25,367 nt of DNA from Prasinococcaceae sp. CCMP 1430 (GCA_013416795.1 RQSC01000010.1:119089-144455); one strand, 5' to 3'. Shown: positions 1 to 10,409, counted from the stretch's first letter. The notes: generated by a model not told the origin, from the letters alone. Numbers and translations are program-made.

Positions 1-1
1 C

Positions 2-1051
2 GCCGCTGCCGCGCTCGCGGCGGCGCTTGCGCTGCCGGGGGCGCCGCCCGCGTCAGCCGCAGAGGCGCTGTACCAGAACCCGAGGCTCGAGGGCCTGCGG
101 CTGGAGGCGCTCGCGCGCGACCGCGCGGCGAAGGAGGCGCTGAGCGAGGAGCGCGCCGAGGCGGAGGCCGCTGCGCTCGAGGCAGATGCCGCCGCCAAGG
201 CGCTCTTCGCCGAGGAGCGCGCCGCCGCAGAGGCGGCCGCGCTCGCGGCCGACGCCGAAGCGCGCGCGAAGCTCGGCGAGGAGCGCGAGATCGCCGAGGC
301 GGCCGCCCGGCAGCAGGCGATTGAATCGGGCAACCTTTGCGTGACCCCCTTCGGGATCGACATCGTGGGTGTGTCGGAAACGATTCTGGCCATCGGCGCG
401 CTGTCGGGCGGCCTGGCGGCCAACGCGCGGAAGCAGGAGGTCGAGGAGCTCAACGACAAGCTGCGCACCATCAACCTGCAGCTGCGCCAGGAGGCGCGCT
501 CGGGCACGACGTACGCTCCGGGGCTGGTCTACGCGCCGCCGGGGTCGGCAGGCGAGGCTGGCGCCAGCGACGCGACGGAGGCGGCCAGCGGCGACGCGGA
601 TGCGCAGCACACCGCGGACACGGTTGGCGTGGTTGCACCGCCGTGCGACCAGGGGCCCATCCACGACAGCCTGCAGGGGGGCAAGCAACTGCTCAACGAA
701 CCGGGGAAGCTCACCGATGCGCTGCTCAATTTTGAGAAGGCCCTCCTGCTGGCGAAGGGCGCGGAGGACAAGCTGCAGGAGCGGCGCGCGGTGCGCGGCA
801 TCGCGGCCGTGAAGCGCCGCCTGGGGCAGCCCCAACAGGCGATCACGCAGCTCAAGCGCGTGTTGTCGCTCTCCGACCAGATCGGCAACCACGCGGGCGA
901 CATCGACGCGCTTGGCACCATCGCCGACCTTTACGCGGAGATGGATGACTACGAGATGGCGGCCAAGTACTATGACATGTACATCGAGGGCATGACCTCG
1001 GACAAATTTGAAAAGGTGGATGAGCCCTCGACCACCGAGTCAATGCGGTGA
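2..1051 (+). CDS. FLU: FLU-like TPR regulator of tetrapyrrole synthesis (5' partial)
   Basis: The frame is open from base 2 to the TGA at 1049-1051, about 349 residues. The GTG at 341 is internal, so the true start lies outside the window. Order seen: an Ala/Leu-rich hydrophobic stretch ending in ASAAEA, which resembles a thylakoid-transfer signal (about residues 1-22 of the fragment); a long Ala/Glu/Arg coiled coil (22-105); a membrane segment (GVSETILAIGALSGGLAA); a conserved block with LNDKLRTINLQLRQEA then YAPGLVYAPPG; and a C-terminal TPR region (GGKQLL through AAKYYDMYI). This order and the block after the membrane segment match plant FLU and Chlamydomonas FLP. FLU is a thylakoid-membrane protein whose TPRs bind glutamyl-tRNA reductase and restrain 5-aminolevulinate synthesis in the dark. 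The coiled coil is more extended than I recall for Arabidopsis FLU. It converges with CEP44. Family assignment is strong; function is inferred. Confidence 0.85.
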   Translation, partial: AAAALAAALALPGAPPASAAEALYQNPRLEGLRLEALARDRAAKEALSEERAEAEAAALEADAAAKALFAEERAAAEAAALAADAEARAKLGEEREIAEAAARQQAIESGNLCVTPFGIDIVGVSETILAIGALSGGLAANARKQEVEELNDKLRTINLQLRQEARSGTTYAPGLVYAPPGSAGEAGASDATEAASGDADAQHTADTVGVVAPPCDQGPIHDSLQGGKQLLNEPGKLTDALLNFEKALLLAKGAEDKLQERRAVRGIAAVKRRLGQPQQAITQLKRVLSLSDQIGNHAGDIDALGTIADLYAEMDDYEMAAKYYDMYIEGMTSDKFEKVDEPSTTESMR

Positions 1052-1373
1052 GCGAGGGTGCGCGCACGCACACCGCGTGGGTGCGGCGAGAGGAGAGACA
1101 AGGCATGCGACGGGCGGCCGAGGGGGCAGGGCCCCTCACGCGAGCATCAAGCCGGTGCAACTCAGCGGTTGCTGCGGGGGCGCTGCGTGCTCGCCATTCT
1201 AATGCCACATTGGTTTCACAGCACGCGCACCGTGCTGCTGTTCCGCGCGTGCCCGCGCGCTGCTGCCCGCACCAGACGACCCAGCAATCGACTCCCCCCG
1301 TGATTATGACCCATGCGCGCGCCAGCACGTGCTCGCTCGCTCGCTCTACTGCTACGATTTTAGCGGACGCGGC
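1052..1373. other. Convergent 3' intergenic spacer (FLU / CEP44)
   Basis: This stretch lies between two stop codons that face each other. It should hold both 3' UTRs. A short GCTC run (about 1330-1347) is the only structure seen; no gene or RNA is recognised. Confidence 0.6.
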
Positions 1374-3657
1374 TCAGACCCTGGTCCTGTCGAGCAACTC
1401 CTGCGCGGCGGCGAAGCGCTGCGTCACGCTGCTGATGAAGTCCTCCGTTGGCCGGGCCGACAGGCTGCGCGCCGAGCTTGAGAGCGCCGCGAAACCGGCC
1501 GACGCGCCCGACGCGCCGGCGCCGCCGCCCGAGGCCGACACGGAGAGAGCGGCCATACCTGCAAGGACCCCCACATGGTCATCCTCCGCGCCAAAACGCC
1601 CTTGATCGCGCGCGTGCATGCTCGCATGATCGCGCTCGATGCTTGCCGAGACGCTCTCGCGCGCGGCCTGCTTGGCGACGTGCCCCACGCGCGTGAGCTC
1701 GGTCTCGGCGAAGCGCATGCGTCCCTCCATGACTGTCATGCGCGCGGCGGCCTCCTCGGCGGCGCGTTCCGACTTCGCTGCGAGCCCCTCAACGCGCTCT
1801 GCGAGCGCGCTCATGGCGTCCGACATCGCGGCGAGGGCGGCGGAAGCACCCCCCGCGGCCGCTTCGCCGCTCGTCGTTTGGGATGAGCGCTGCGAAGCCG
1901 CGGCGCGCTTGGACTGTTGTGCTGCCTGCATCGATCCGAGCATCTCCTCGAGGAACGCGATGCGTTCCGCTTGCTCGGAGAGCTGCCGCCTCAACGCGGC
2001 GCCGCCGTCGTTGCCACTGCTCGCGACACCGCTTTCTACCACGTGCGCGGACTGGCCGGCACGTGCGCCCTTGGCGGGCTGCAGGTCGAACTCGAAGTCA
2101 CCGTCGTCCTGGACGGCGCCACGCGCGCCGAGCGGCTGGCCGCTGTCAGTTCGGGCTACCGCCTTCGGCGCACTCAGTGGCGCTCACGTTCTCACGCGCG
2201 CGCGTGCGCACCTTTGTCTCCGCTGGCGGCAGCTGCTGCGCCTGCGGCGATGGTTGCGGCGGCTGCGACAGCTGGGGTGTGCCATGCACCTCGGCACCGC
2301 CCGCGGTTCTGCCTGCCCGCTGCACCTCTGCCGCCTGAAACGCCACGAGCTGATCGGCGAGCGACGAGCTGTGAGCGTGCGCTTGCGCGTGTGTTTGGGT
2401 GTGCGCGCGCGCTTCACCTGCGCTGGCACCCAGCGCGCCAACGCTCATCGCGCTCGCCGCCAGCGTAGACGCCGACGCCGCAACCACGTGCTGGTTTTCA
2501 TCGGCGTGGTTCGCATACGAGCTCATGGTGCTGCGGTCGGAGCGAACGAGCGCCGCGGTGGGGATTGCGCCTGAACGCGCCTCCCGAGGGTCGAGCGCGT
2601 GCGACGCCTGTTCCGCCCGCCCGCCGCTGGTGCGCAGCGCGCCCGCGCGCTGCGCCGCCCAGAAGTGCATTCCCTGGCGCATCGTGGGCGCCGGGACGCT
2701 GGCCTCGCCCACAGCGACTGCGCTTTGGCTCTCGTTGACAAGCTGCACGCGCGAGACCCCTGCCCCCGCGCCAGTACTGGGCGCACCATTCATGGCCGCG
2801 CCTGCCTCTGAAGCTGGTGCCTGCGGTGGCCAGTGTGACTGCACCTGCAGCATCGGCGCGACCGCGGCCGTCGCGCCTTCCGGCTGTTCGGCGGCGCCCA
2901 GCGCGACGCGGCCGCCAAAGAACTTGAGCGTGGGCATCTCGACGTCACCCATCGCGCCGAGATCAATCGCGTCATCGGCGAAGCTCGCGGTGGTCTCCGC
3001 TCGGCTGTACTCGCTCGCGACGTACGCTCCCGCGGCGGGCGCCTCCCTCTCCCGCGCCGACTGCGCGGTGCGTGCGGAGCGGGCCGCGCGCGGGGGCGCC
3101 GCCACGACGGCGGCGGCTGCCGAAGCGGGCCTGCGTGTTCGCGCGCTCTGGGCGGAGCGGCTGCGTTCGCCACGGTCGTCGCGCTGCTGGGGGGCGCGCT
3201 GCGCGAGCTGCTGGCGCTGCGCGAGCGACGCGACGCGCGGCACCTCCCCCGCAGCGTGCTGCTGCGCGGCGAGCCTCCCCTTTCGCACGAGCTCGTTGTG
3301 CCTGCGCTTGGCGAGCCCTACGGCGTCCCTCAGCAGCAGCATCTTGCGCTCGGCAAAGCCCGCTGCGAGCACCTGCGCGGGCGCGAGCGCGGCGCGGTAG
3401 CCGAAGAGCTCGCGCAGCACGCGCAGCGCGCCGTCGACGAAGCGCGCGTCGCTCGCGCCCAGCAGCTCGAAACCCGCGGCGGCGATCGCGCGCGCCACGT
3501 GCCGCGAGAATCCCAGCAGCACGTAGTGCAGTACGGGCAGCGTCGCGCGCGGCTCGCCGCGCAGCAGCCCGCCCTCGTCGAGCGGCGCCGAGTAACGCAC
3601 CGAGCGCAGCTCGCGGGCGAGGCCCGCGAGGTTGCCGCGCGGATCGCCGGTCGCCAT
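1374..3657 (-). CDS. CEP44: CEP44-like centriole protein (2 exons)
   Basis: Exon 1 runs 3657-2212 and exon 2 runs 2135-1374, about 735 residues. The 76-nt intron (2211-2136, GTGCGC...CCAG) joins in phase 0. The ATG at 3657 begins MATGDPRGNL, and the first ~125 residues follow the CEP44 domain closely: LRSVRYSAPLDEGGLLRGEP, LPVLHYVLLGFSRHV, ARFVDGALRVLRELFGY, GFAERKMLLLRDAV, RRHNELV. The middle is low-complexity Ala/Arg/Gln-rich sequence. Exon 2 carries DDGDFEFDLQP and a coiled coil (LRRQLSEQAERIAFLEEML). Human CEP44 is about 390 residues, so this is nearly twice as long because of the spacer. In animals CEP44 sits in the proximal lumen of centrioles and is needed for centriole-to-centrosome conversion; here a basal-body role is inferred. 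Assignment of the N-terminal domain is strong; joining exon 2 rests on frame and splice sites. Confidence 0.82.
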
Positions 3658-3821
3658 CGCGCCCCGCGCGCGCGCGCGCGGGTCGCCATCTCGCGCCCGC
3701 GCGCCGCCGCCGGCGGAGCTGCGGGCGTGCCACCCTGTATTCGCGCGCGCGCGTTTCCCGCCAGTCGCGCGCGCGCGCGCGCCCTCGGGGAACCGCGCTG
3801 AAAAGAACCCTACTCATCACA

Positions 3822-3863
3822 AAAACCTCAAATACGTACAGTCCTTCTGCAAGTTGAGGTTTT
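3822..3863. repeat. Perfect inverted repeat, 10-bp arms
   Basis: AAAACCTCAA at 3822-3831 pairs exactly with TTGAGGTTTT at 3854-3863 around a 22-nt spacer. It lies in an AT-rich island about 165 bp upstream of the CEP44 start. It could be a protein-binding operator or an RNA stem in a 5' UTR. Confidence 0.7.
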
Positions 3864-4257
3864 CGACGATCGCACGCACTGCACAGGCACAGAGGCCGGA
3901 GCGCCCGCCCGCCTCGTCACTCCTCTGGCCGACGGGGGTGCTGCTCGCATGCAGCCCAGCCGCGCTGAGTGAGGCGGCGGCCACTTTGCCTGTCAGTCAT
4001 GGCCTCGGCCGGTGGGCGGGCGAGTCCCAGCGCCCGTCGCGGCGGGCCTGCCGCAGCCTCTGTGGCGCGCCACCGGCCGGCCGAGCATCTCGCCTCTCGC
4101 CTCTCCCCCTCTGGCCGGCCCCGCATGCAGGAGCGCGCGCTCGAGAGCCGAGGCCCCTCCGCCGCGCCGCCGCGCCGCGTACAGTGCTTGCGCGACCGCA
4201 CGCGTGCAGCACAGGCCCTCTGGCCGTCGACCACGCGCGACGGCGTCCGGGGGAGGA

Positions 4258-4273
4258 GGGGGGGGGGGGGGGG
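4258..4273. repeat. G16 homopolymer
   Basis: Sixteen consecutive G bases within a GGAGGAGGG-rich context. Such a run can form G-quadruplexes and is also an error-prone spot in sequencing. Confidence 0.8.
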
Positions 4274-4695
4274 AGGAGTGGCGCCGGCGGCGCTGGCGCC
4301 ACGTGCCGCCACACCGCCGCAGCGCAGCCGTCAATGCACCCATTTTGAGACAATGCAATCCGTCATTCTATCCGCTTTTGACGTATTAAAGTGAATCTTT
4401 TAAGTACTTTACGGTAAATAATTGTGTAATGCGCGTATTCAATTGGATGCTGAGCGGCGAGCGGGGGCGCGCGCCGGGCACGCGCCACAGCGCGCGCTCG
4501 AGCGGGCGGGGGTGCGTGGAGGGCGTCAGGGCGGGGCGGTGGCGGCATTGTTCTGCGCGCGCTGGCGGGGGGGGGCGGGCGGGGGGGGCGGGGGCGGGGG
4601 CGGATTGGGATCGCGGGCCGCGGGACGGCAGAACGCGTGCGGCGCATCGCGCGCGATCCCACCCCAAGCCCTCGCTCTCCACCCCGCCGAGCGCG

Positions 4696-6608
4696 ATGGT
4701 GATGACGCGCAACCAGCGCAAGTCGCTGGGCGGCGGCGCGCGAGTCGCGGCGTCGCCTGCGCGCAGCGGTGGCGTCATCGGCGGCGACGCCCATCTCAAG
4801 GGCGGCAAGTGGAACGCCTTCGGCGCGCGCAAGAAGGGCTTCGTGTCCGAGGCCGCCTACCAGCTTTGGCCCTTTCCATTGATGGTGCTCTCGCCGCTCA
4901 TGAGCCTGCTCACCATCTACACAGTCGACAAGTACCAGGTGCGCGGCCGGCCGCGCTGCCGCCGCGGCGAGCGCGTGCGGATCCGATTGCGCGCGTGCGC
5001 AGGAGAGATGCGCTCGCGCGCGCGATCCCGAGCGCTTGCGAATCGCCGGCGAACGCGAGCACCATCCGACCACCAACCAGCCGCGCGTCGCACCATGTCG
5101 AACCTGAGCGCGCTCGACCACGCTGACCCCATCCTTTCCCCACATCCCGCGCTGCGCTCGCGCGCCCGTTGGGGCGCAGGGCTCGATGCTTGCAATGTTC
5201 GAGGCGATCGCTGCCGATCCGAGCCGCTTCGCGTCGGAGTGCTGGGCGTGGTGCAACCCCTTCCAAGGCAACGGCGCGGCGTGGTCGGTCCCGCTGACGT
5301 TCATCGCGCTACAGTGGGTGCTCTTCCTGATCGCGCCGGGTCACCCCACGCGCGTGATGGGCCCCTCGGGTGTGAGCGCAATCTATCCGGCCAACGGCTT
5401 CGCAGCGATGTTCGGCACGGCCGCGTTTTACTACTGTGCGCACGTCGGCGGATATCTGAACTTCTTCGACTTCGTGCGCGAGTCGTACGCGCACCACGGC
5501 GAGATCACCTGCGCGCTCAACATGATCGGTTTCGCCGCCACCGTGCTGCTCTACCTGCGCGGCCGCTTCTCGCCTGACTGCGGGGACGCCAAGCTGGACG
5601 GGCCGCTGCGCGACATGTACTGGGGGGTCGAGCTCCACCCGCTCATCCTGGGCACCCGCGTCAAGCTGCTCTGCTGCCGCGTTGGCATGATGTACTGGAC
5701 CCTCATGTGCGTGACTGCGCCCGTGCTCTCCGCGCTCAACTCAGACACCGGCTTGCCCACGAACGCCATTCTCGCCTCATGCGCCATCCAGATGGTGTAC
5801 AACGTCAAGTTCTTCCTGTGGGAGGACGGCTACATTAACTCGATGGACATGGCCGTTGACAAGGCGGGATTCATGATCTGCTGGGGCTGCCTCGCCTATG
5901 TGCCCTCCGTGTACACGCTCGTGTGCTACTACCTGGCCAAGATGGGCCCCTCCAACGATGTCATCACCGTGCCGATGGCGGTGGGCATGTTTGTGGCCGG
6001 CATGGTGCTCACGCTGCTCAACTACTGGGTTGACGTGCAACGCACACGCTTCCGCGACTCTGACGGCAAGGAAAACATCTGGGGCGCCAAGCCGGTCGTG
6101 CTGCGCGCGCCCTACGTCACCGAGGACGGCAAGAAGCGCATGTCGTGCCTGCTCTGCTCCGGTTGGTGGGGTGCGTTAGGCGGTGCGCGCGCGATGCGAG
6201 CGCAGTCGCGCGAGCTTCAGTGCGCCTGCGGATCGGCCGGATCGGCTCTGACGCGCGCCAACCCACACTGACCCCCCGCCCCCCCTGCCTTCTTCCCTCG
6301 CCCGGCTCCCATCGTCCTGAACCTCACGTCACACCACTGTGCGCGCGGCGCTCGCAGGCGTCGCACGCGACATCCGCTACACCTTCGAGGTTGCCGCAAC
6401 GCTGGCATGGACCGTTCCCTGCCTCTTCACGAACTTCGTGCCGTACTTCTACGCAGCGTTTCTCACCGTCCTGCTCATCCACCGCGGTGAGCGCCACGAC
6501 CGCCGCTGTGCAAAGAAGTACGGTGACGTGTGGACCAAGTACTGCAGCATCGTGCCCGGTCGCTGGTTCCCCACGGCCAAGTCCTTCAAAGAGAAGCGGG
6601 GGAACTAA
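4696..6608 (+). CDS. DHCR7: Sterol delta-7 reductase (ERG4/ERG24 family), 3 exons
   Basis: Exons are 4696-4938, 5180-6170 and 6358-6608, giving 494 residues. The introns join in phases 0 and 1 (GTGCGC...CGCAG; GTGCGT...CGCAG). The NADPH-dependent enzyme reduces the C7-C8 double bond of sterols in the ER membrane. Family blocks in order: PANGFAAMFGTAAFYY, YWGVELHP, CRVGMMYWTL, YNVKFFLWEDGYINSMDMAV, DKAGFMICWGCLAYVPSVYT, WGAKPVV, CSGWWGVARDIRYTFE, and the C-terminal HDRRCAKKYGDVWTKYC. The HFLWED-type and DKAGF blocks resemble plant DWF5/DHCR7 more than C14 reductases, although ERG24-type activity cannot be excluded. In the family signature NPR/YPR, the Arg is Leu here (HPL). The ATG at 4696 is the first in frame after the AT-rich island and gives a basic cytosolic N terminus. 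It converges with the PP2C gene. Confidence 0.9.
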
Positions 6609-7097
6609 ACAAAGCCAGCCTGTTTGCGCTCACGCATGAGCGTGCTCGCACGGGCCCTGCTCGACGGGCACGTCGCCCAAGGTACGCCGAACGTGCGCGT
6701 GCATGCCTGCTCTTCATTAGGCGCCAAACGACCCTGCTCCCAGTCTCCATCTTCCTAGGTCTCTCTAGAGCTCTACTAGCAGTAGGCGACAGAAGCGGCA
6801 GATGTAATCACAAAACTCCCACGAATGGCGACGCGCGCAAGCGCGCGTACGCGCGCACCACATCCGCAACGAGCGCGCGCGCTCGAGCACACGCGGCCTT
6901 CAATGACCGCAGCTCCGCAGCACAGAGGGTTGGATGCGCAGGGCCATTCGCTCAGCCGCGCCGGTGCGAGCCCACGTGTACGCCGCCGCGCCGCGCGGAA
7001 AGAGGTCCCTGCCGCGACGCCTTTGAGTCAACTTTCGTACTACCGGCTATTACTACCCGTGTCATCCTGAGGCGCGCGCGAAACTAACGGACATGTC
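6609..7097. other. Convergent 3' intergenic spacer (DHCR7 / PP2C)
   Basis: This lies between two facing stop codons. An AT-richer part at 6715-6830 includes a small hairpin CTACT-AGC-AGTAG (about 6772-6784). It probably holds the two 3' UTRs. No gene or RNA is recognised. Confidence 0.5.
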
Positions 7098-8807
7098 TCA
7101 GCTGATGGCGCAACTGCACTCTGGGGCGTCCCCGCCTGGAGCGCTTGCGCCAGCAACCTTCTCTCTGCCTTGCCGAGCGGGGCCTGCGGGATCAATGTCG
7201 ACGAACATGATGGTGATGTCGTCTCGCGGGTGGCCCGAATAGACGCGCTTCTCAACGGCGGTGCCAATGAGACTGGCCGACACGCGCTCAGGCTTTCCGT
7301 GGTTGATGCGCGCGCCGAGCTTGGCCGCCGGCGCCTTCGAGCCGTCGACGCCGCCCAGTGCTAGTCTGGAAGACACGCAGTCCCAGAGGCCGTCACTTGC
7401 AAGCACGATGCGCGCCATTTCTCCTACGTGCACTTTCGCTTGGGAGAACTCCGGGTCGGCGATGACGCCGCAGCCCCACCCACGGTCACCGATAGTGCGG
7501 CTCACGCCCATTGACGCTCCGTCCGGACGAATGAAGCGCGGCGCCGATGTGTACCCGTTCTGAGTGGACATCTTGGCCACGAACGGCACCGCCGGCACCG
7601 ATACGTCACTTGCGGACTCCTCTTCCAGCGAGTTGACCGAGCTGCGCCGCGCGTGTAGCAGCGCCCTAGCACCGGCAATACCACCTCGGATGGAACCCTC
7701 ACTCGCCTGCATGCGCAGCGCGCGCGAGTAGGCGTCCGTGTCATTGATTTCGCCTCTGGACTCAATCTCAGCCGCATCGCCACCTTGAAGCATTGTAGAG
7801 ATCCGGCTGAGCTTGTCGACATCCTGGCGTGGCACCACAAGCACACCATCGTGGCCTGGCGAGGGACGGGGCAACGCACGATCGAAGGAGGACGAGATGC
7901 CATAGCGCTCCTTGACGCTGTCGCGCAGGCGCTTCTGCTCGGCAGGGGTGCCTGGTTTGTGGTCTGTTGTGAGGTCGCGGACTCGCGCAGCCTCGGTTGC
8001 GCCTCCCGTCTCTGGCCCACCCCAGGTGAGCATTGCCGCGCGAGAGTCGCCTACCCAGGCGCTCAGCACGTCAACAGTCTTGCCGGCAGGGCAGTACTTG
8101 AGAAAGATGAGCGTCGCCGTGGTTCCTCCATGCATTGTCGAACAGACGTGCTTGTCGAGCTCAACGAACGCCGTCGACACGCACTCGAGCAGCAGCGGGC
8201 TCCATGCTTCTTGCGTGTCCAGCGTCGTCTCGACTGCGTAGGTGTCTGATGTCTTGGACGCTCCGGGGGGAGGAGTCTGCAGCTCCGCCTCCTTGCGATC
8301 GATCGCGGCCGAGATGCGGTGCAGCAATTCTTTCGTGGCCAGTGTCGAAGCAGAGGGTCCGTTGTGCCCGTCATATACAGCGTAGGCTGCATGGGCATGC
8401 CGCGCGAGGCCCTCCAAGCCCGGCACGCCCGCGAGGACCTCGGCAGCCGCCCATCGATCCTCGTCCTTGTGTGCAGGCTGCTGGGTGACGCCGAAACACC
8501 ATGGCATACCTGCTGCTGCGCCCGGCGATGCTGGTCCCTGCCCCTCCGCGCAGGCTTGCGTCGAGCCGGCTGTGGTTCGCAGTGCCTTGACGTACCCGTT
8601 GCCAGTTTTCTTCCCCATCCTGCGGCCGCCCTCGAGGGGGCCCATCATCACGCGCCCCGATCCCGGCGCGGTCTGCTGTCTGTCCACACCCCCGCCCAGG
8701 GCCGCGGCCGCTCCCGACTTGTTCGCTTGCCCACCACCCTGGGGCGGCAGGTGCTCGGCCACGGCGATCCTGGCCATCGAGTGGACGTTGTTGGCGCCCT
8801 TGCCCAT
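7098..8807 (-). CDS. PP2C-family Ser/Thr phosphatase with C-terminal CaaX-like box
   Basis: This is a single-exon gene of 569 residues from the ATG at 8807 (the GTG at 8831 is not used) to the TGA at 7098. Metal-dependent PPM/PP2C motifs appear in order: KDEDRW (114-119), AVYDGHNG (143-150), GGTTATLIF (227-235), WVGDSRAAML (251-260), TTDHKPGTPAEQ (280-291), MGVSRTIGDRGWG (433-445), LASDGLWD (469-476) and RDDITIMFVD (528-537). All metal-binding Asp positions are present, so activity is expected. An insertion of about 140 residues separates TTDHKPG from the MGVSRTIGD block and contains RRSSVNSL, a basophilic-kinase-like site. A Gly/Ala-rich 100-residue N-terminal arm precedes the domain. The protein ends ECSCAIS, so the last four residues, CAIS, fit a CaaX box with Ser at the end, which usually directs farnesylation. 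The substrate cannot be told from the sequence. Confidence 0.88.
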   Translation of the reverse strand: MGKGANNVHSMARIAVAEHLPPQGGGQANKSGAAAALGGGVDRQQTAPGSGRVMMGPLEGGRRMGKKTGNGYVKALRTTAGSTQACAEGQGPASPGAAAGMPWCFGVTQQPAHKDEDRWAAAEVLAGVPGLEGLARHAHAAYAVYDGHNGPSASTLATKELLHRISAAIDRKEAELQTPPPGASKTSDTYAVETTLDTQEAWSPLLLECVSTAFVELDKHVCSTMHGGTTATLIFLKYCPAGKTVDVLSAWVGDSRAAMLTWGGPETGGATEAARVRDLTTDHKPGTPAEQKRLRDSVKERYGISSSFDRALPRPSPGHDGVLVVPRQDVDKLSRISTMLQGGDAAEIESRGEINDTDAYSRALRMQASEGSIRGGIAGARALLHARRSSVNSLEEESASDVSVPAVPFVAKMSTQNGYTSAPRFIRPDGASMGVSRTIGDRGWGCGVIADPEFSQAKVHVGEMARIVLASDGLWDCVSSRLALGGVDGSKAPAAKLGARINHGKPERVSASLIGTAVEKRVYSGHPRDDITIMFVDIDPAGPARQGREKVAGASAPGGDAPECSCAIS

Positions 8808-9591
8808 AGCACCCCAAGCGCGCCCACCCACCCACCCACCCGCGCGCCGCGCGGACGTGCACGAGCTCGTGCTGTGGCGGTCGCGTGCGCTCCGAGCCGT
8901 CCCCAGCCAATCCCCCGCAGCTGCGGTCGCCTGGCGAGTGGCACGCGCGCGCCGCGTCCCCCCCTTTTGCCTCCTCCCTCCCGCGCAGCCCGTGCTCGCG
9001 CGCCCACCGCGGCGGGCCCCGTGCTCCCGTACGCGCGACGTTCGCGCGCGGGCGAGCGAGCGAGCGCATCCGGTTCCGACGCGCTTGTTGGCAAACCCGC
9101 CAATATCCCCCTGAAACGTGTGTGTGGCTGGCGGGATGTTTCTTCACGTGATCGCACGCGCTTCCCTTGTTTCCCGCCAACCTCAGGCGCCCACGCCGCG
9201 CGTCGTCACGCTACCCGCACGCACGTGTTTGCACCCGAGCGAGCCCCCCGCGCCAGCGAAGCCCCGCGGCGGCCGCGCGCGGCGCTCGGGGAACCGCACT
9301 GCGGAACTCATTCCATACTGCGATATCCATTAGGAATCCAAATTGATCAAAATGTACAAATATTACGCGTTCACCCGAGGGCACTCGCACACAAAATCGA
9401 CGTGGGTTCCGCTCCCGCCGCGCCATTTGTGGGTGTGTTTCGGGTGTCGATTGGGCGCCCCACCCAACCTGCCACCCGGAGAATCCCCGCGCGATCTCGC
9501 GCGCCTGCGTTTGTTGGCGCGAGGGCGCCCGCCACCACAAGCACACCCTCGCGAGCACGCGCAGATTTCGTTGGACTCGAAAGCGCATGTG

Positions 9592-9604
9592 TCACGTGAC
9601 GTCA
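9592..9604. promoter_or_regulatory. Overlapping CACGTG and TGACGTCA palindromes
   Basis: TCACGTGACGTCA contains a G-box/E-box palindrome (TCACGTGA, 9592-9599) that overlaps a CRE/bZIP palindrome (TGACGTCA, 9597-9604) by three bases. It lies in the divergent spacer, 785 bp from the PP2C start and 885 bp from the next gene. Chance occurrence is possible in this base composition. Confidence 0.4.
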
Positions 9605-10409
9605 TGCCGCCCGCCGACGGTTGCACGCTAACAACGGCGTCCGGCGCCACCGCCGAGCGAGACTTGCCTCGAAGCGGCACGTTTCGCCGCGAACGAAACT
9701 CGCCGCCGACGCGAGTTCGTCGGGGGGGGGGTGTGGAACGGACAACGAACAACGGACGGTGGGCGTGCACGTGCAACCGGCCGGCACCCAGCTTCTGCTC
9801 CGTCGAGCGGTCTGGCTGGTGTTGTTCGGGCAGCGCGCGCACGGTACCCCGCCCACGCCAGCCGGCCGGATCTGCGTAGGCGAGGGAGACCGCAACTCCC
9901 CCAGCCGACCGAGTCGGCGCGTCGAGGTGCGGCGTCGACCGCGCAGTGCGCGGCCGTTGTCGTCGCCGACCGACCGCGCTCGATCGAGCGCGCTCTGAAG
10001 CACTTACAGTATGTCGCCCGTGGGTGTGTTTATCAAAGATTCGTGTCATCATGTACTGAGGGATGTCCAAGCCAGTGCGTTTTGATGCGGGGCTGCGCTC
10101 CGCTCTGCTCGCTGCCGGCGCGGGGCGGGCGCTGCCGGCGGGCCTACAACCCGGGTTTGTCGAAGGCCCATACCGGGGCTTCGCCGAGGGGAAGAGAGAC
10201 TTACGCGGGTCTGTCGGCGACTCGTGCGCTGGTGACCCGTGTCATGCGCAGCAGTTCCCGGGACTCGAAATTCGAACGGGTGCGCAGCGCGCCCCCCAGG
10301 GGCAGGGCGCAGGCAGGGAGGGGGCGGTGGGGTGCCACACGCGGATCCCGCGGCGCCCGCGGCGCCCGCGGCGCCGGACCGCAAAACCCGCCCACCACCG
10401 CGCGCTCGC

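Larger units (their letters stand above)
3658..4695. promoter_or_regulatory. Divergent spacer between CEP44 and DHCR7 starts
   Basis: About 1.04 kb separate the CEP44 ATG (3657, minus) from the sterol reductase ATG (4696, plus), so both promoters should lie here. Visible structure: alternating GC tracts (3663-3680 and 3745-3782), an AT-richer patch with a perfect inverted repeat (3822-3863), a 16-G run (4258-4273), and a second AT-rich island (about 4345-4440). No protein-like frame is convincing; the open frames here are uniform Arg/Ala/Pro noise. Confidence 0.5.

Noticed and set aside
1639-2574. Long plus-strand open frame opposite CEP44
   Set aside because: It lies antisense to the better-supported CEP44 exons; the composition is Arg/Ala/Cys noise expected from GC-rich complement.
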